DNA of 64,000 nucleotides from Planctomycetaceae bacterium (GTDB lineage Bacteria; Planctomycetota; Planctomycetia; Gemmatales; Gemmataceae). The position numbers and the translations under genes were made by a program. Within the stretch, counting starts at the first letter, position 1. Every line of letters starts with the position of its first letter. Where the stretch lies: positions 24,649-88,648 of the forward strand of contig PNLP01000027.1 of the NCBI GenBank assembly GCA_013823135.1. Direction: 5' to 3'. The notes under the pieces are model-generated. The model made no database searches. It was given only the letters and a program-made list of their open reading frames with translations, and had not been told where the DNA came from. Of this stretch, positions 41,735 to 51,341 are shown in pieces.

Positions 41735-43819
41735 CTACGCTTCGTCTTCTTGCACCGTTTCGCGGACGACTTCATCGAGCGTTGTGGTGCCGGCGAACAG
41801 GGCTCGCAGACCCGAGTCGCGAAGGCTCGCCGTGCCCATCTTGCGGGTGTATGCCCGGATGGAGTCGGTGCTGGCCCCACGGCTCACCATGTCACGCAAG
41901 TCGTCATTCATCAGGAGGAGTTCGTACAGACCTGTGCGGCCCTTGAACCCCAGATTGTTGCACTTGTCGCAACCCTCGCCGTAGTAGAACTGCTTCCCCT
42001 TGCACTGCTCGGGCGTCAGGTTGATCTCCATCATCTGCTCGCGGGTCGGGTCGTACCCGGCGCGGCAGTTCTGGCACACGCGGCGAACGAGTCGCTGAGC
42101 CTGGATGGCCTCGACCGTCGCGGTGATAAGGAACGGTTCGACCCCCATGTCGCGGAGGCGGGTTACCGAACTCGGCGCGTCGTTCGTGTGCAGCGTGCTG
42201 AACACCATGTGCCCGGTGAGCGAGGCCTGGATGCCGATCTGAGCCGTTTCGAGGTCGCGGATTTCGCCGACGAGGATCACGTCGGGGTCTTGCCGCAGAA
42301 TGGCTCGCAGGGCCGACGCGAAAGTCACGTCGATATCGTGGTTGATCGGGCACTGCACGATGCCGTCGATTTCGTACTCGACGGGGTCTTCGGTCGTGAT
42401 AATCTTGGTGTCGATGTCGTTCAACTCGGAGAGCGCCGAGTACAGCGTTGTCGTCTTGCCGGAGCCGGTCGGGCCGGTGACCAGCACAATGCCGTTGGGT
42501 TTGCGAATACACGCGCGGAACTGGGCCAGGATGTCCGGCGGCATCCCGATGCGGTCGAGACTCAGGCCGACGTTCGTGCGGTCAAGAACCCGGATGACGA
42601 CGCTTTCGCCAAAGAGAGTGGGCAACACGCTCACTCGCATATCGACGGGGTTACCACCGACGTTCAGTTCGATGCGGCCGTCTTGCGGGAGTCGGCGTTC
42701 GGCGATGTCGAGGTTCGCCATGACCTTGATACGGCTGGCGATGGCGGTCGCGAGGTGGCGGGGCGGGGGGACCATCTCGTACAGCACGCCATCGCACCGA
42801 TATCGCATCTTGTATTCTTCTTCGAACGGCTCGAAGTGAATGTCGGAAGCGTGGTCGCGAATCGCCATCAGCAAGACCATGTTGATGAGCTTGCGGACAG
42901 GCGCGGAGTTCGCCATTTCCAGCGCGCCATCGAGGTCGATCGAGTTCTCGCGGCCACCGAAGTCGGACCCGGCCCCGGACGCTTCCAGCGAAGAGATCAG
43001 CGTGGAGATCGACTCTTCTTTCTCGCTGGAATAGGCACGCGCCAGGAGCACATCGACCTGGCTGGGTGGTGCGAGAATGGCGCTGACGTTGCGAATCCCG
43101 AGCAGGTTCTTCAGGTCGTCCATTGCCTGGAGGTTGTTCGGGTCGGACATCGCGACCGACAGAACATCGTTCTCCAGCGTCAGTGGCACAATTTTGTACA
43201 GTTCGGCCATCTGCTTGGTAACGAGCTTGACGGCATCGGCTTGCGGCTTGGCATCTTCGAGGTTCGCGACCCGCATTCCGTGAATTTCGGCTGTCGCGGC
43301 GAGGAGTTGTTCCTCGGTGACGAGCTTCCGTTCGACCACCAATTCACTGAGCCGCCCCTCGAAGGTCCGCATGTCCTCGTAAAGGGCTTCGAGCTGCGCA
43401 TCATCGAGGTGCCCGAGATCGACAAGCTTTTGCCCGAGTTGCCGGGTGTTGCTGTCGATGTGTGTGTTCTTCGCCTTGGTCGGCTTCTTCGCCGGGGGCG
43501 GCGGAGGCGGTGGTGACTTGCCCGCGCCCGGCTTCGTGACCGCAGCAACCGGCACGGGCGGCTTTCCACCTCCGGCTGGCGTGGGTGGCTTCGCTCCTGC
43601 TACGGGCGGCTTTGCGCCAGGTGTCGCGGGCGTGGGTGGCTTTGCGCCAGGTGTCGCGGGCGTGGGTGGCTTCGCGCCGGGTGTCGCGGGAGGAGTCGGT
43701 CTGGCCTGACCCGCTGGGTTGGTGGGCTTGGCTGGTTGACCAGCGTTCGGAGTCGTACCTGGAGTCGCCGGCTTCTTCGGCGGCTGGTTCTTGTCGTTTG
43801 GTGGCGGGGCTGAAGACAT
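41735..43819 (-). CDS. Type IV pilus / type II secretion assembly ATPase (PilB/GspE), with Pro-rich N-terminal extension
   Basis: 694 residues from the ATG at 43819 (AAGGTG upstream); 50 upstream codons in frame read the hairpin and pilT end. The first 110 residues are proline/alanine/lysine-rich with three near-identical PATPGAKPPT units. Then come the MshEN/GspE N domains (LGQKLVDLGHLDDAQLEALY; VTEEQLLAATAEIHG), and the ATPase core. Core motifs: SDIHFEPF, Walker A GPTGSGKTTT, Asp box TTEDPVEYEI, Walker B ILVGEIRDLETAQI and His box STLHTND. A zinc tetracysteine follows (CQNC...CDKC). It powers pilus or pseudopilus assembly. A second such ATPase is encoded at 45357-47078, without the extension. 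Confidence 0.95.
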   Translation of the reverse strand: MSSAPPPNDKNQPPKKPATPGTTPNAGQPAKPTNPAGQARPTPPATPGAKPPTPATPGAKPPTPATPGAKPPVAGAKPPTPAGGGKPPVPVAAVTKPGAGKSPPPPPPPAKKPTKAKNTHIDSNTRQLGQKLVDLGHLDDAQLEALYEDMRTFEGRLSELVVERKLVTEEQLLAATAEIHGMRVANLEDAKPQADAVKLVTKQMAELYKIVPLTLENDVLSVAMSDPNNLQAMDDLKNLLGIRNVSAILAPPSQVDVLLARAYSSEKEESISTLISSLEASGAGSDFGGRENSIDLDGALEMANSAPVRKLINMVLLMAIRDHASDIHFEPFEEEYKMRYRCDGVLYEMVPPPRHLATAIASRIKVMANLDIAERRLPQDGRIELNVGGNPVDMRVSVLPTLFGESVVIRVLDRTNVGLSLDRIGMPPDILAQFRACIRKPNGIVLVTGPTGSGKTTTLYSALSELNDIDTKIITTEDPVEYEIDGIVQCPINHDIDVTFASALRAILRQDPDVILVGEIRDLETAQIGIQASLTGHMVFSTLHTNDAPSSVTRLRDMGVEPFLITATVEAIQAQRLVRRVCQNCRAGYDPTREQMMEINLTPEQCKGKQFYYGEGCDKCNNLGFKGRTGLYELLLMNDDLRDMVSRGASTDSIRAYTRKMGTASLRDSGLRALFAGTTTLDEVVRETVQEDEA

Positions 43820-43871
43820 CGGAAGCACCTTGATCGGGAGTCGGAGTATTTTTGGAGGTTGAGGTTTGTCC

Positions 43872-43899
43872 AAGCCCACCCATTGCAATGAGTGGGCTT
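43872..43899. terminator. Stem-loop between pilT and the PilB gene
   Basis: AAGCCCAC (43872-43879) pairs with GTGGGCTT (43892-43899), around a perfect inner palindrome CATTGCAATG. The stem overlaps the last base of the PilT stop codon. It could partly terminate or stabilise the transcript. Confidence 0.5.
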
Positions 43900-45059
43900 C
43901 AATCGTCGTCGTCTTCTTCCTCGTCGTCGTCCTCCTCTTCCTCCTCCTCGTCTCCGCCTTCTTCCTCATCGTCTTCCATGCCGCGTTCGGCCGCGGCGAT
44001 TTTGGCAGCCAGTTCCGTTGGCCGGCTCGACTTGAGCAGCACCTCTTCCTTCTCGCAGAGGTCGTCCTTCCACAGGCGGAACAGCATATCGTCCAGCAGG
44101 AACATGCCGCTCTTACGGCCCGTCTGAATGCTGGAGTCGATGCGGTACGTCTTGTTTTCGCGGATCAGGTTTCGGATGGCCGGCGTGACCACCATCATCT
44201 CGTACGCGGCGATCAGACCTTCGGGCTTCTTCGGGAGCAACGCTTGTGAAAGCACGCCAATGAGCGAGCCGGAAAGCTGCGTGCGAATCTGATCCTGCTC
44301 GTCTTGCGGGAACACGGTGATGATTCGGTCCACGGTCGAAGCCGCACCCGACGTGTGAAGCGTGCCGAACACCAGGTGCCCGGTTTCGGCCGCTTCGAGT
44401 GCGGCGCGAATGGTTTCCAGGTCACGCATTTCACCGACCAGAATGCAGTCGGGGTCCATTCGCAGGGCGCGACGAATCCCTTCCTTGAAGTCCGGGCAGT
44501 CGATGCCGATCTCGCGCTGGTTGATCGTCGATTTCTTGTGCTTGTGGTAATACTCGATCGGGTCTTCGAGCGTGATGATGTGCTTGTCGTAGTTGTCGTT
44601 GAGGAAGTTGATCATCGACGCGAGACTGGTCGTCTTGCCGGAACCGGTTGGCCCGGTGACAAGAAGCAATCCACGCGGGCGAATAATCAGAGAGCGAATC
44701 GCTTCTGGAGTTCTCAGTTGCTCGAACGTGAGGAACTGGCTCGGGATGCGCCGCATGACCATCCCGATGGTGCCTTTTTGCTTAAAGACAGCCACGCGGA
44801 AGCGGTACCCGTCGATGTACTCGATGGCGAAGTCGGCTCCGCCCTTCTGTTGCAGTTCTTGCTGGCAACGGTCGGGGGTGATGGACTTCATCAACCCCGT
44901 GGTGTCGTCGCTGTCGAGACTGCCACCACCAATATCTAACTTCCGCATTCGCCCCTGGTGGCGAACAACGGGTGGCTGCCCGACGCTGATGTGGAGGTCG
45001 CTGGCCTTGATCTGAATGACCGTGGCGAGCAACTTCTCCATCGAAACCTTAATCGCCAC
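43899..45059 (-). CDS. pilT: Type IV pilus retraction ATPase PilT, with acidic tail
   Basis: 386 residues. The GTG at 45059 has GAGGA 8 nt upstream; an ATG at 45041 is an alternative. N-terminal PAS-like domain opening KASDLHISVGQPPVVRHQG; Walker A GPTGSGKTTS; Asp box ITLEDPIEYYH; Walker B ILVGEMRDLETI; His box FGTLHTSGAAS; and the PilT signature AIRNLIRENKTYRI. There is no zinc tetracysteine, as expected for PilT. The last 36 residues are almost only Glu and Asp, unusual for PilT and encoded by a run of TCGTC-like trinucleotides. It depolymerises pili to drive twitching or DNA uptake, so the cluster is likely a true type IV pilus rather than only a secretion system. Confidence 0.93.
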   Translation of the reverse strand: MAIKVSMEKLLATVIQIKASDLHISVGQPPVVRHQGRMRKLDIGGGSLDSDDTTGLMKSITPDRCQQELQQKGGADFAIEYIDGYRFRVAVFKQKGTIGMVMRRIPSQFLTFEQLRTPEAIRSLIIRPRGLLLVTGPTGSGKTTSLASMINFLNDNYDKHIITLEDPIEYYHKHKKSTINQREIGIDCPDFKEGIRRALRMDPDCILVGEMRDLETIRAALEAAETGHLVFGTLHTSGAASTVDRIITVFPQDEQDQIRTQLSGSLIGVLSQALLPKKPEGLIAAYEMMVVTPAIRNLIRENKTYRIDSSIQTGRKSGMFLLDDMLFRLWKDDLCEKEEVLLKSSRPTELAAKIAAAERGMEDDEEEGGDEEEEEEDDDEEEDDDD

Positions 45060-45271
45060 AAGAAATCCTCGTCCACGGTTGGGGACGACACACGACAGCC
45101 GACGAGCGGAACGGTGTTTTTCGGCCGCGATTCAGCGAACCCGGGTGAGATGGGCTTTTGGACGGTTGGATTCCCGTCCAGATTTCCTATCCCGGTGGTG
45201 CATTATGCGGCCAGTCGCGTGTTGTCCCAAATAATTGAGTCGGGGATCCCCGCCGATCCGGGGCCGGGTTG

Positions 45272-45354
45272 TTTGGCGAGCGGGGCGGCGTAAGCCCCCC
45301 GAGTCTTTGTCTTTCCACCAGACTCGGGGGGCTTACGCCGCCCCGCTCGCCAAA
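45272..45354. repeat. GGCGAGCG-tipped palindrome with perfect 35-bp arms (family A)
   Basis: 45272-45306 is the exact reverse complement of 45320-45354, loop 13 nt. The tip is TTTGGCGAGCG and the inner stem GGCGGCGTAAGCCCCCC. It ends 2 nt before the stop codon of the PilB gene and sits between two genes of the operon. The remainder of the 45060-45271 gap has no gene that I can support. Confidence 0.97.
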
Positions 45355-45356
45355 TC

Positions 45357-47078
<1,722 letters not shown>

Positions 47079-47399
47079 GAACGTACTCCTGCGCGTGCGG
47101 CGGGCAGCTATCCGTTGATCGGATTGGGTTACAAGTTTGGACTGTGAAGCGGGGCGAGCCCGGGCGATTCATGAATGAAATGGCGGAAAGTCCGTCACGA
47201 AGTATTGCGAACAGGCCAAGATGAACGTCGAATGAGTTCAGCATGACTCCCGCATCTGACCGGTTCAAGTGAAAAGTTGGCGCGAAACGCTGAATCTAAG
47301 AGTTTCGACCGAAGAGACTTCGGAGTGTCGCGGGCGATATCCACTTTCGCGATCAAACGCCCGAACGTACTGATGTCGCACTCACGGAGAGCCAGAATT

Positions 47400-47606
47400 G
47401 TGAGCGAACAACCGAAGCCGCGCTCCCAACTTGCGGGTTTGGTGCTGGCTTTGCTGGGAGCCGTGACTTTCGGCTCAACGAGTGCGTTTGGGCTGGTGCT
47501 GTGTCTGGAATGGCTCTGTAACCCGAAGCGAGTTGACGATGAGCACCATCGAGTTGATCTGCAAGCAATGTGGTCAGAAACTACGTATTCCGGCCGGGCT
47601 CGGTGA
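47400..47606 (+). CDS. Possible small membrane protein (68 aa)
   Basis: A GTG at 47400 with GGAGAG 9 nt upstream opens a 68-codon frame (VSEQPKPRSQ, then a single hydrophobic helix LAGLVLALLGAVTFGSTSAFGL-like, and a Cys-rich end). Its last 68 nt overlap the start of the zinc-ribbon gene in another frame, which could couple the two translations. There is no similarity I recognise and the tail may be a shadow. It could instead be noise; kept because of the good ribosome-binding site and one clean helix. Confidence 0.3.
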   Translation: MSEQPKPRSQLAGLVLALLGAVTFGSTSAFGLVLCLEWLCNPKRVDDEHHRVDLQAMWSETTYSGRAR

Positions 47607-48156
47607 CCTCTCTTTGACTTGTCCCAAGTGCCGCCATACCTGGGACGAATCTCAACCAAAGAAACCCGCAAACGCGTTGGCAACGAGCTTATTCTTCGAG
47701 GATAACGACTCGTTCTACACGCTCCTCTCCGCGATGGAGAAATCGGGTGAACACTTTACCATCGAAACACCATTTACGAATTACCGCGAACTTCCGGATC
47801 GACTGAAACGAATATTCTCAGTCGAAGACTCCAAGAACGGGCAGTGGGTGGATTCCAAAACTGGCAAGTTCGTGGCAGGAGCCACTTCTACCGGACAATA
47901 CAACCGTAGTGCGATTGTAATTGGCGGTATGACCGCCACGGGAGCCAGTATTGGTGCTGGAGGTGGAGCGATTTTCGGCGGGATCGGAGCCGCTCCAGGG
48001 GCATTCGCTGGAGCAATTGTGGGGATGATCGCAGGCGCTGTCACTGTTGCCCTTGCAGATCGCAAACACAATCTGTTGATCGAGGTCGATGCGATTACTG
48101 GTCGACTTCGGTTTGAATTTCGACCCACCTCCGAGCCACCCAGTGAACGCACCTAA
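47539..48156 (+). CDS. Zinc-ribbon protein with glycine-zipper membrane segment, unknown function
   Basis: 205 residues. The ATG at 47539 precedes STIELICKQCGQKLRIPAGL and TCPKCRHTW: two CxxC pairs forming a small zinc ribbon (MJ0042-like). A middle region of about 85 residues (NDSFYTLLSAMEKSGEHF and on) is soluble. Then a strongly glycine/alanine-rich segment (TATGASIGAGGGAIFGG and following) resembles a glycine zipper that inserts in membranes. The last 30 residues are polar. Possibly a small stress or envelope protein; not recognised. Its gene has lower GC than its neighbours, which hints at a different origin. Convergent with rnr. Confidence 0.6.
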   Translation: MSTIELICKQCGQKLRIPAGLGDLSLTCPKCRHTWDESQPKKPANALATSLFFEDNDSFYTLLSAMEKSGEHFTIETPFTNYRELPDRLKRIFSVEDSKNGQWVDSKTGKFVAGATSTGQYNRSAIVIGGMTATGASIGAGGGAIFGGIGAAPGAFAGAIVGMIAGAVTVALADRKHNLLIEVDAITGRLRFEFRPTSEPPSERT

Positions 48157-48207
48157 TCGTGGAGAAGGTAAGGTACGACGCATTTGTACCTTCACTCCAC
48201 GCATGGG

Positions 48208-50463
48208 CTACCGTCGTTTCTTGTTCTTGCGGACGATGCGTGGCGTTTTCCCGTAACTCGGCACCTCGTCCACGACGGGCTTGGGTGCGGTCCCTGGGCT
48301 GTTCGCCAGTCGCAGGTCGAGCATCCGACGCGGGATATCCACTCGTGACACTTCCAACCGCACGCGGTCCCCAAGACGGAAGCGGCGCTTCGTTCGGCGG
48401 CCCTCCAGCGTGTGAGCGGTCTCGTCGTACCAGTAGTAGTCGTCCACCAGCGACGAGATGTGAACCAACCCCTCGGCCGGGATCTTCTCGGCTTGCGCGA
48501 AGAAGCCGTAATCCGCGACGCCCGTGATCACGGCGTCGAACTGTTCGCCAAGTTTGCCACTCAGGTAGGTCAGGATCTTGAGTTTCACCAGCTCGCGTTC
48601 GGCGGTCTCCGCTCGACGTTCGCGCTTGGAGCAATGCTCGCCGAGCGCGGTGAGTTCCGCCACGTCCGCGGATGCGGTTCCTTCCTTGATCCAGCGATCG
48701 AGCAAGCGGTGAACCTGCAAGTCGGGGTAACGCCGAATCGGCGACGTGAAGTGGCAGTAGTCCTGGCTCGCGAGAGCGTAGTGCTCGTCTTGGATCGGCG
48801 AGTACGTCGCTTGCTTCAGGCTCCGCAACAGTGCGAAGTGGATGGCTGCACGCTCGGGCTTGTCGGCGGTTTCGTGGAGCACACGCTGCAACTCAAACCG
48901 GTCCTGGGCACGCTTGATGCGATAGCCGAGGATGTCGGCGAACTGGGCGAACGCTTCGAGCTTTTCCTCGCTGGGAGCAGGGTGGACGCGGCGAAGGAAC
49001 GGCACCTCGTACTTCGAGAAATGCTCCGCGACGGCCTCATTGGCCGCGAGCATGAACTCCTCGATGATCTGGTGGCTGAGGTTGTGCTCGGCGAAGTGCG
49101 CTCCGGACACGCGGCCGTTCTCGTCGTACTCCAGCACGGCCTCGGGCATTTCGAGTTCGAGCGAGCCGCGCTTGAACCGCTTCTTGCGCAGGAGCAGCGC
49201 GAGGTCACGCATCCGGCGGATCATCGCAACGATTTCGGGATCGACGTCCGGTTTAGCCACCGCCCCATCGGGGCGGGTTTCGTCGGGGGCCGCAGCCCCG
49301 TTGGGGCTGGCGCTTAACGAATCGAGAACTCCCTGCACTTCGTCATAGGTGAATCGCTTGCGGTTGCGGATCACGCCGTTCGCGAATCGCACGTGGCCCT
49401 TCTGCAATCCGGGCGAGAACTCCATCTGCACCGTCTTGACGTACCGCAGTTTCCCTTCCTGCAACGATGCGAGCCCGTTCGAGATCACCTCGGGGAACAT
49501 CGGGATGACCTTCTGCGGCAAGTACACGCTCGTCGCACGCTTGCGGGCTTCGACATCGAGTGCGCCGCCCGGTTTCACGAACGCGCCCACGTCGGCAATG
49601 TGAACCGTGAGGATCCAGTGCTTCGAGTGCGGGTCGATGACCACGGTCACCGCGTCGTCGAAGTCCTTCGCATCCGGTGGGTCGATGGTGATGACGAGTT
49701 CTTGCGTGAAGTCTTCGCGGCCTGCGTTGTCGGATTCGTCGAACAGGCTGGCGACCTGTCGCGCCTCGGCCAGCGCCGATTCGGGGAACGCTTCGGGCAA
49801 GCCGAAGGCGCGAATGATCGTGAGCGTATCCACGCCGGGGTCGCCGTGCGGCCCGAGCACTTCCACGATCACGCCCTCGCCGCGACCGTCTTGCGACGGG
49901 AACCGCAGCATCTCGATCACAACCTTGTCTTGCGGCTTGGCCCCCTTCGCGCCGGGGTCGCCCACGGCGACACTGTGCGAAAACACGGTGCCATCGACTC
50001 GCACCAGGGCCTCGCGGTCACGCTCGAAGTACGTCCCCACGAATGTGCGGGTGGCGCGTTCCAGCACGCGGACGATTTCGCCAGCCGCGTCCTTGATGTG
50101 TGTCGCCGCCCGCGTGACGCGAACCAGCACCTCGTCGCCGGTGGCAGCATCGAGGGTCTTATCTTCACGGATGTAGACATCCGCCTTGAACGTACCATCG
50201 ACGGTGTGGGGCCGCACGAACCCGTGCCCGGCCTGCGCCCGGCGATAGATGCCCGTAATGGTCCCGTGCGGGTCCGCGGCGCGGATCGTTTGGTTTCGCC
50301 CGACCGTGAGCCGACCCGTGCGGATCAGTTCGCGGAGCGTCTTGCGGAACTCGGGGTACTGCCCTTCATCGAGGTTCAATCGCTTGAAAAGAGGCTTCGC
50401 CTTGATGGGCGTGTAGCTGTGTGCGGTGATGGCGTGCAGGATGCGTGAAAGAAGATCTGGCAT
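48208..50463 (-). CDS. rnr: Ribonuclease R (RNB-domain 3'-5' exoribonuclease)
   Basis: 751 residues; start at the ATG at 50463. The frame extends 18 codons further, but that sequence (LIHRSSFIIHR-like) is the adjacent palindrome in translation. Order: helix-turn-helix-like N-terminus, two cold-shock-like domains (HGTITGIYRRAQAGHGFVRP), RNB catalytic domain with the conserved Asp cluster DPPDAKDFDDAV, HIADVGAFV and SPIRRYPDLQVHRLL, then an S1 domain (FDAVITGVADYGFFAQ) and a basic tail. Degrades structured RNA, relevant here because many intergenic regions can form long hairpins. About residues 380-405 a low-complexity loop is encoded by a palindromic insert (49252-49318). Divergent from clpS. 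Confidence 0.93.
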   Translation of the reverse strand: MPDLLSRILHAITAHSYTPIKAKPLFKRLNLDEGQYPEFRKTLRELIRTGRLTVGRNQTIRAADPHGTITGIYRRAQAGHGFVRPHTVDGTFKADVYIREDKTLDAATGDEVLVRVTRAATHIKDAAGEIVRVLERATRTFVGTYFERDREALVRVDGTVFSHSVAVGDPGAKGAKPQDKVVIEMLRFPSQDGRGEGVIVEVLGPHGDPGVDTLTIIRAFGLPEAFPESALAEARQVASLFDESDNAGREDFTQELVITIDPPDAKDFDDAVTVVIDPHSKHWILTVHIADVGAFVKPGGALDVEARKRATSVYLPQKVIPMFPEVISNGLASLQEGKLRYVKTVQMEFSPGLQKGHVRFANGVIRNRKRFTYDEVQGVLDSLSASPNGAAAPDETRPDGAVAKPDVDPEIVAMIRRMRDLALLLRKKRFKRGSLELEMPEAVLEYDENGRVSGAHFAEHNLSHQIIEEFMLAANEAVAEHFSKYEVPFLRRVHPAPSEEKLEAFAQFADILGYRIKRAQDRFELQRVLHETADKPERAAIHFALLRSLKQATYSPIQDEHYALASQDYCHFTSPIRRYPDLQVHRLLDRWIKEGTASADVAELTALGEHCSKRERRAETAERELVKLKILTYLSGKLGEQFDAVITGVADYGFFAQAEKIPAEGLVHISSLVDDYYWYDETAHTLEGRRTKRRFRLGDRVRLEVSRVDIPRRMLDLRLANSPGTAPKPVVDEVPSYGKTPRIVRKNKKRR
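49252..49318. repeat. Family R palindrome inside the rnr coding sequence
   Basis: Two GCCCC-type stem-loops in tandem: CGCCCC-AT-CGGGGCG at 49261-49274 and AGCCCC-GTT-GGGGCT near 49293-49308. They are flanked by tips TTTAGCC and GCTTAACG that match family R elsewhere (1786, 28549). It is in frame and adds about 22 residues rich in Ala, Pro and Asp. Confidence 0.75.
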
Positions 50464-50474
50464 GAAGTGTTCTC

Positions 50475-50586
50475 GGCAACGATGAATGATGAATGATGAA
50501 CGATGAATCAAAACCATCAGACACGATGCCCTCTCGGGTGGTTCGCCCTTCTATTCATCGTTCATCGTTCATCGTTCATCGTTGCC
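50475..50586. repeat. Heptad-repeat palindrome (GATGAAT type)
   Basis: 34-bp arms 50475-50508 and 50553-50586, made of GATGAAT / GATGAAC units. Only two positions do not pair as Watson-Crick, and both would be G-U pairs in RNA transcribed in one direction. It lies between rnr and clpS, 12 nt before the rnr start codon. The remaining 50587-50830 holds the clpS promoter and leader only. Confidence 0.95.
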
Positions 50587-50695
50587 TCTCGTGAGTTCGC
50601 GGACACACCATTGTTCGCACGGCCCGCGAAATCGGCAAATCCCGCGCGTACGAATCAACCCTACCTCTGGCCTTCACATCCGGGGGCTCAGCAAT

Positions 50696-50724
50696 TTGAC
50701 GTGGGATTGACTGGTGGTTATCCT
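50696..50724 (+). promoter_or_regulatory. Likely promoter of the ClpS-like gene
   Basis: TTGACG (50696-50701) and TATCCT (50719-50724) with an ideal 17-nt spacer. The leader would be about 100 nt. The -35 element matches the consensus at 5 of 6 positions. Confidence 0.45.
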
Positions 50725-50830
50725 GGAGTTGGGTCGGGGTTCTCATCGGACCGCCCGCCCCTCTCCCAGGGCGGCGTCTCCTGCACGGATCGCACTACGG
50801 TGCTGTTCTTGCAGGGAAATCGAGGTCGCC

Positions 50831-51133
50831 ATGTCCATCCGCCCCCCGCACCGGCGGTACGACCGCTCAAATCTTTGGGCGTTCGAGACCTTCTGCCGGC
50901 TACCGGGTCGCTTCAAGGTGGTCCTCCATCGGACCGCCGACAAGAATCTCATGTTCGTTGCAAAAGCTGTCATGGAACTCACCAAATTCGGGACGGCGGA
51001 AGCCGAGCACCGAATGTGGGAAGTTCACCACGGCGGGCGTTCCCTGGTGCTGGTCACGCACCTGGAACGAGCGGAATTGTTCGTCGAACAGTTCGCCGAT
51101 CGCGGTCTCGCGGCGACGATCGAACCGGAATAG
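50831..51133 (+). CDS. ClpS-like ATP-dependent Clp protease adaptor
   Basis: 100 residues, start at the ATG at 50831 after AATCGAGGT. ClpS folds are recognisable: strand FKVVLHRTADKNLMFVAKAV, helix with TAEAEHRMWEVHHGG (His66 and His67), strand SLVLVTHLER and the end AELFVEQFADRGLAATIEPE. ClpS binds N-degrons and delivers them to ClpA/ClpC. The usual Asn-Asp pair of the recognition pocket after LH (LHND in E. coli) reads LHRTAD here, so the substrate range may differ. No clpA or clpC is next to it. The rest of the fold is well kept. Confidence 0.82.
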   Translation: MSIRPPHRRYDRSNLWAFETFCRLPGRFKVVLHRTADKNLMFVAKAVMELTKFGTAEAEHRMWEVHHGGRSLVLVTHLERAELFVEQFADRGLAATIEPE

Positions 51134-51136
51134 GAG

Positions 51137-51338
51137 AAATTCGGAACGCGGAATTCGGAACGTGGAATTGATAACCAGGACTGTCTTGTAGTAGGCCATC
51201 CCGGCCAATTTGGTGGGTTCTGATGGGTTTGTTGGCACAGACCTCTGGCATGTGATTGCAAGGCACAGGCCAGAAGCCTGTGCCACCAACCCACCACCCT
51301 AACTGGGTCTTTAATTCCGCACTCCACGTTCCGCATTT
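51137..51338. repeat. Heptad-repeat palindrome (copy 3) with a family C element in its loop
   Basis: Left arm 51137-51169 (TTCGGAACGCGGAA units) pairs in part with 51313-51338. The space between contains family C sequence (51231-51291) with the same ATTGCAAG loop as the element at 25865. It fills the gap between the convergent clpS-like and DJ-1-like genes. Confidence 0.85.
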
Positions 51339-51341
51339 GGG

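Noticed and set aside
41750..43516. 588-codon ORF on the plus strand
   Set aside because: Antisense of a PilB gene with clear motifs.
47079..47399. Sigma-54 promoter for the pilus cluster
   Set aside because: A TTGGC...GCAA pair is seen, but the GG-GC distance is 7 nt instead of 10; no convincing site.
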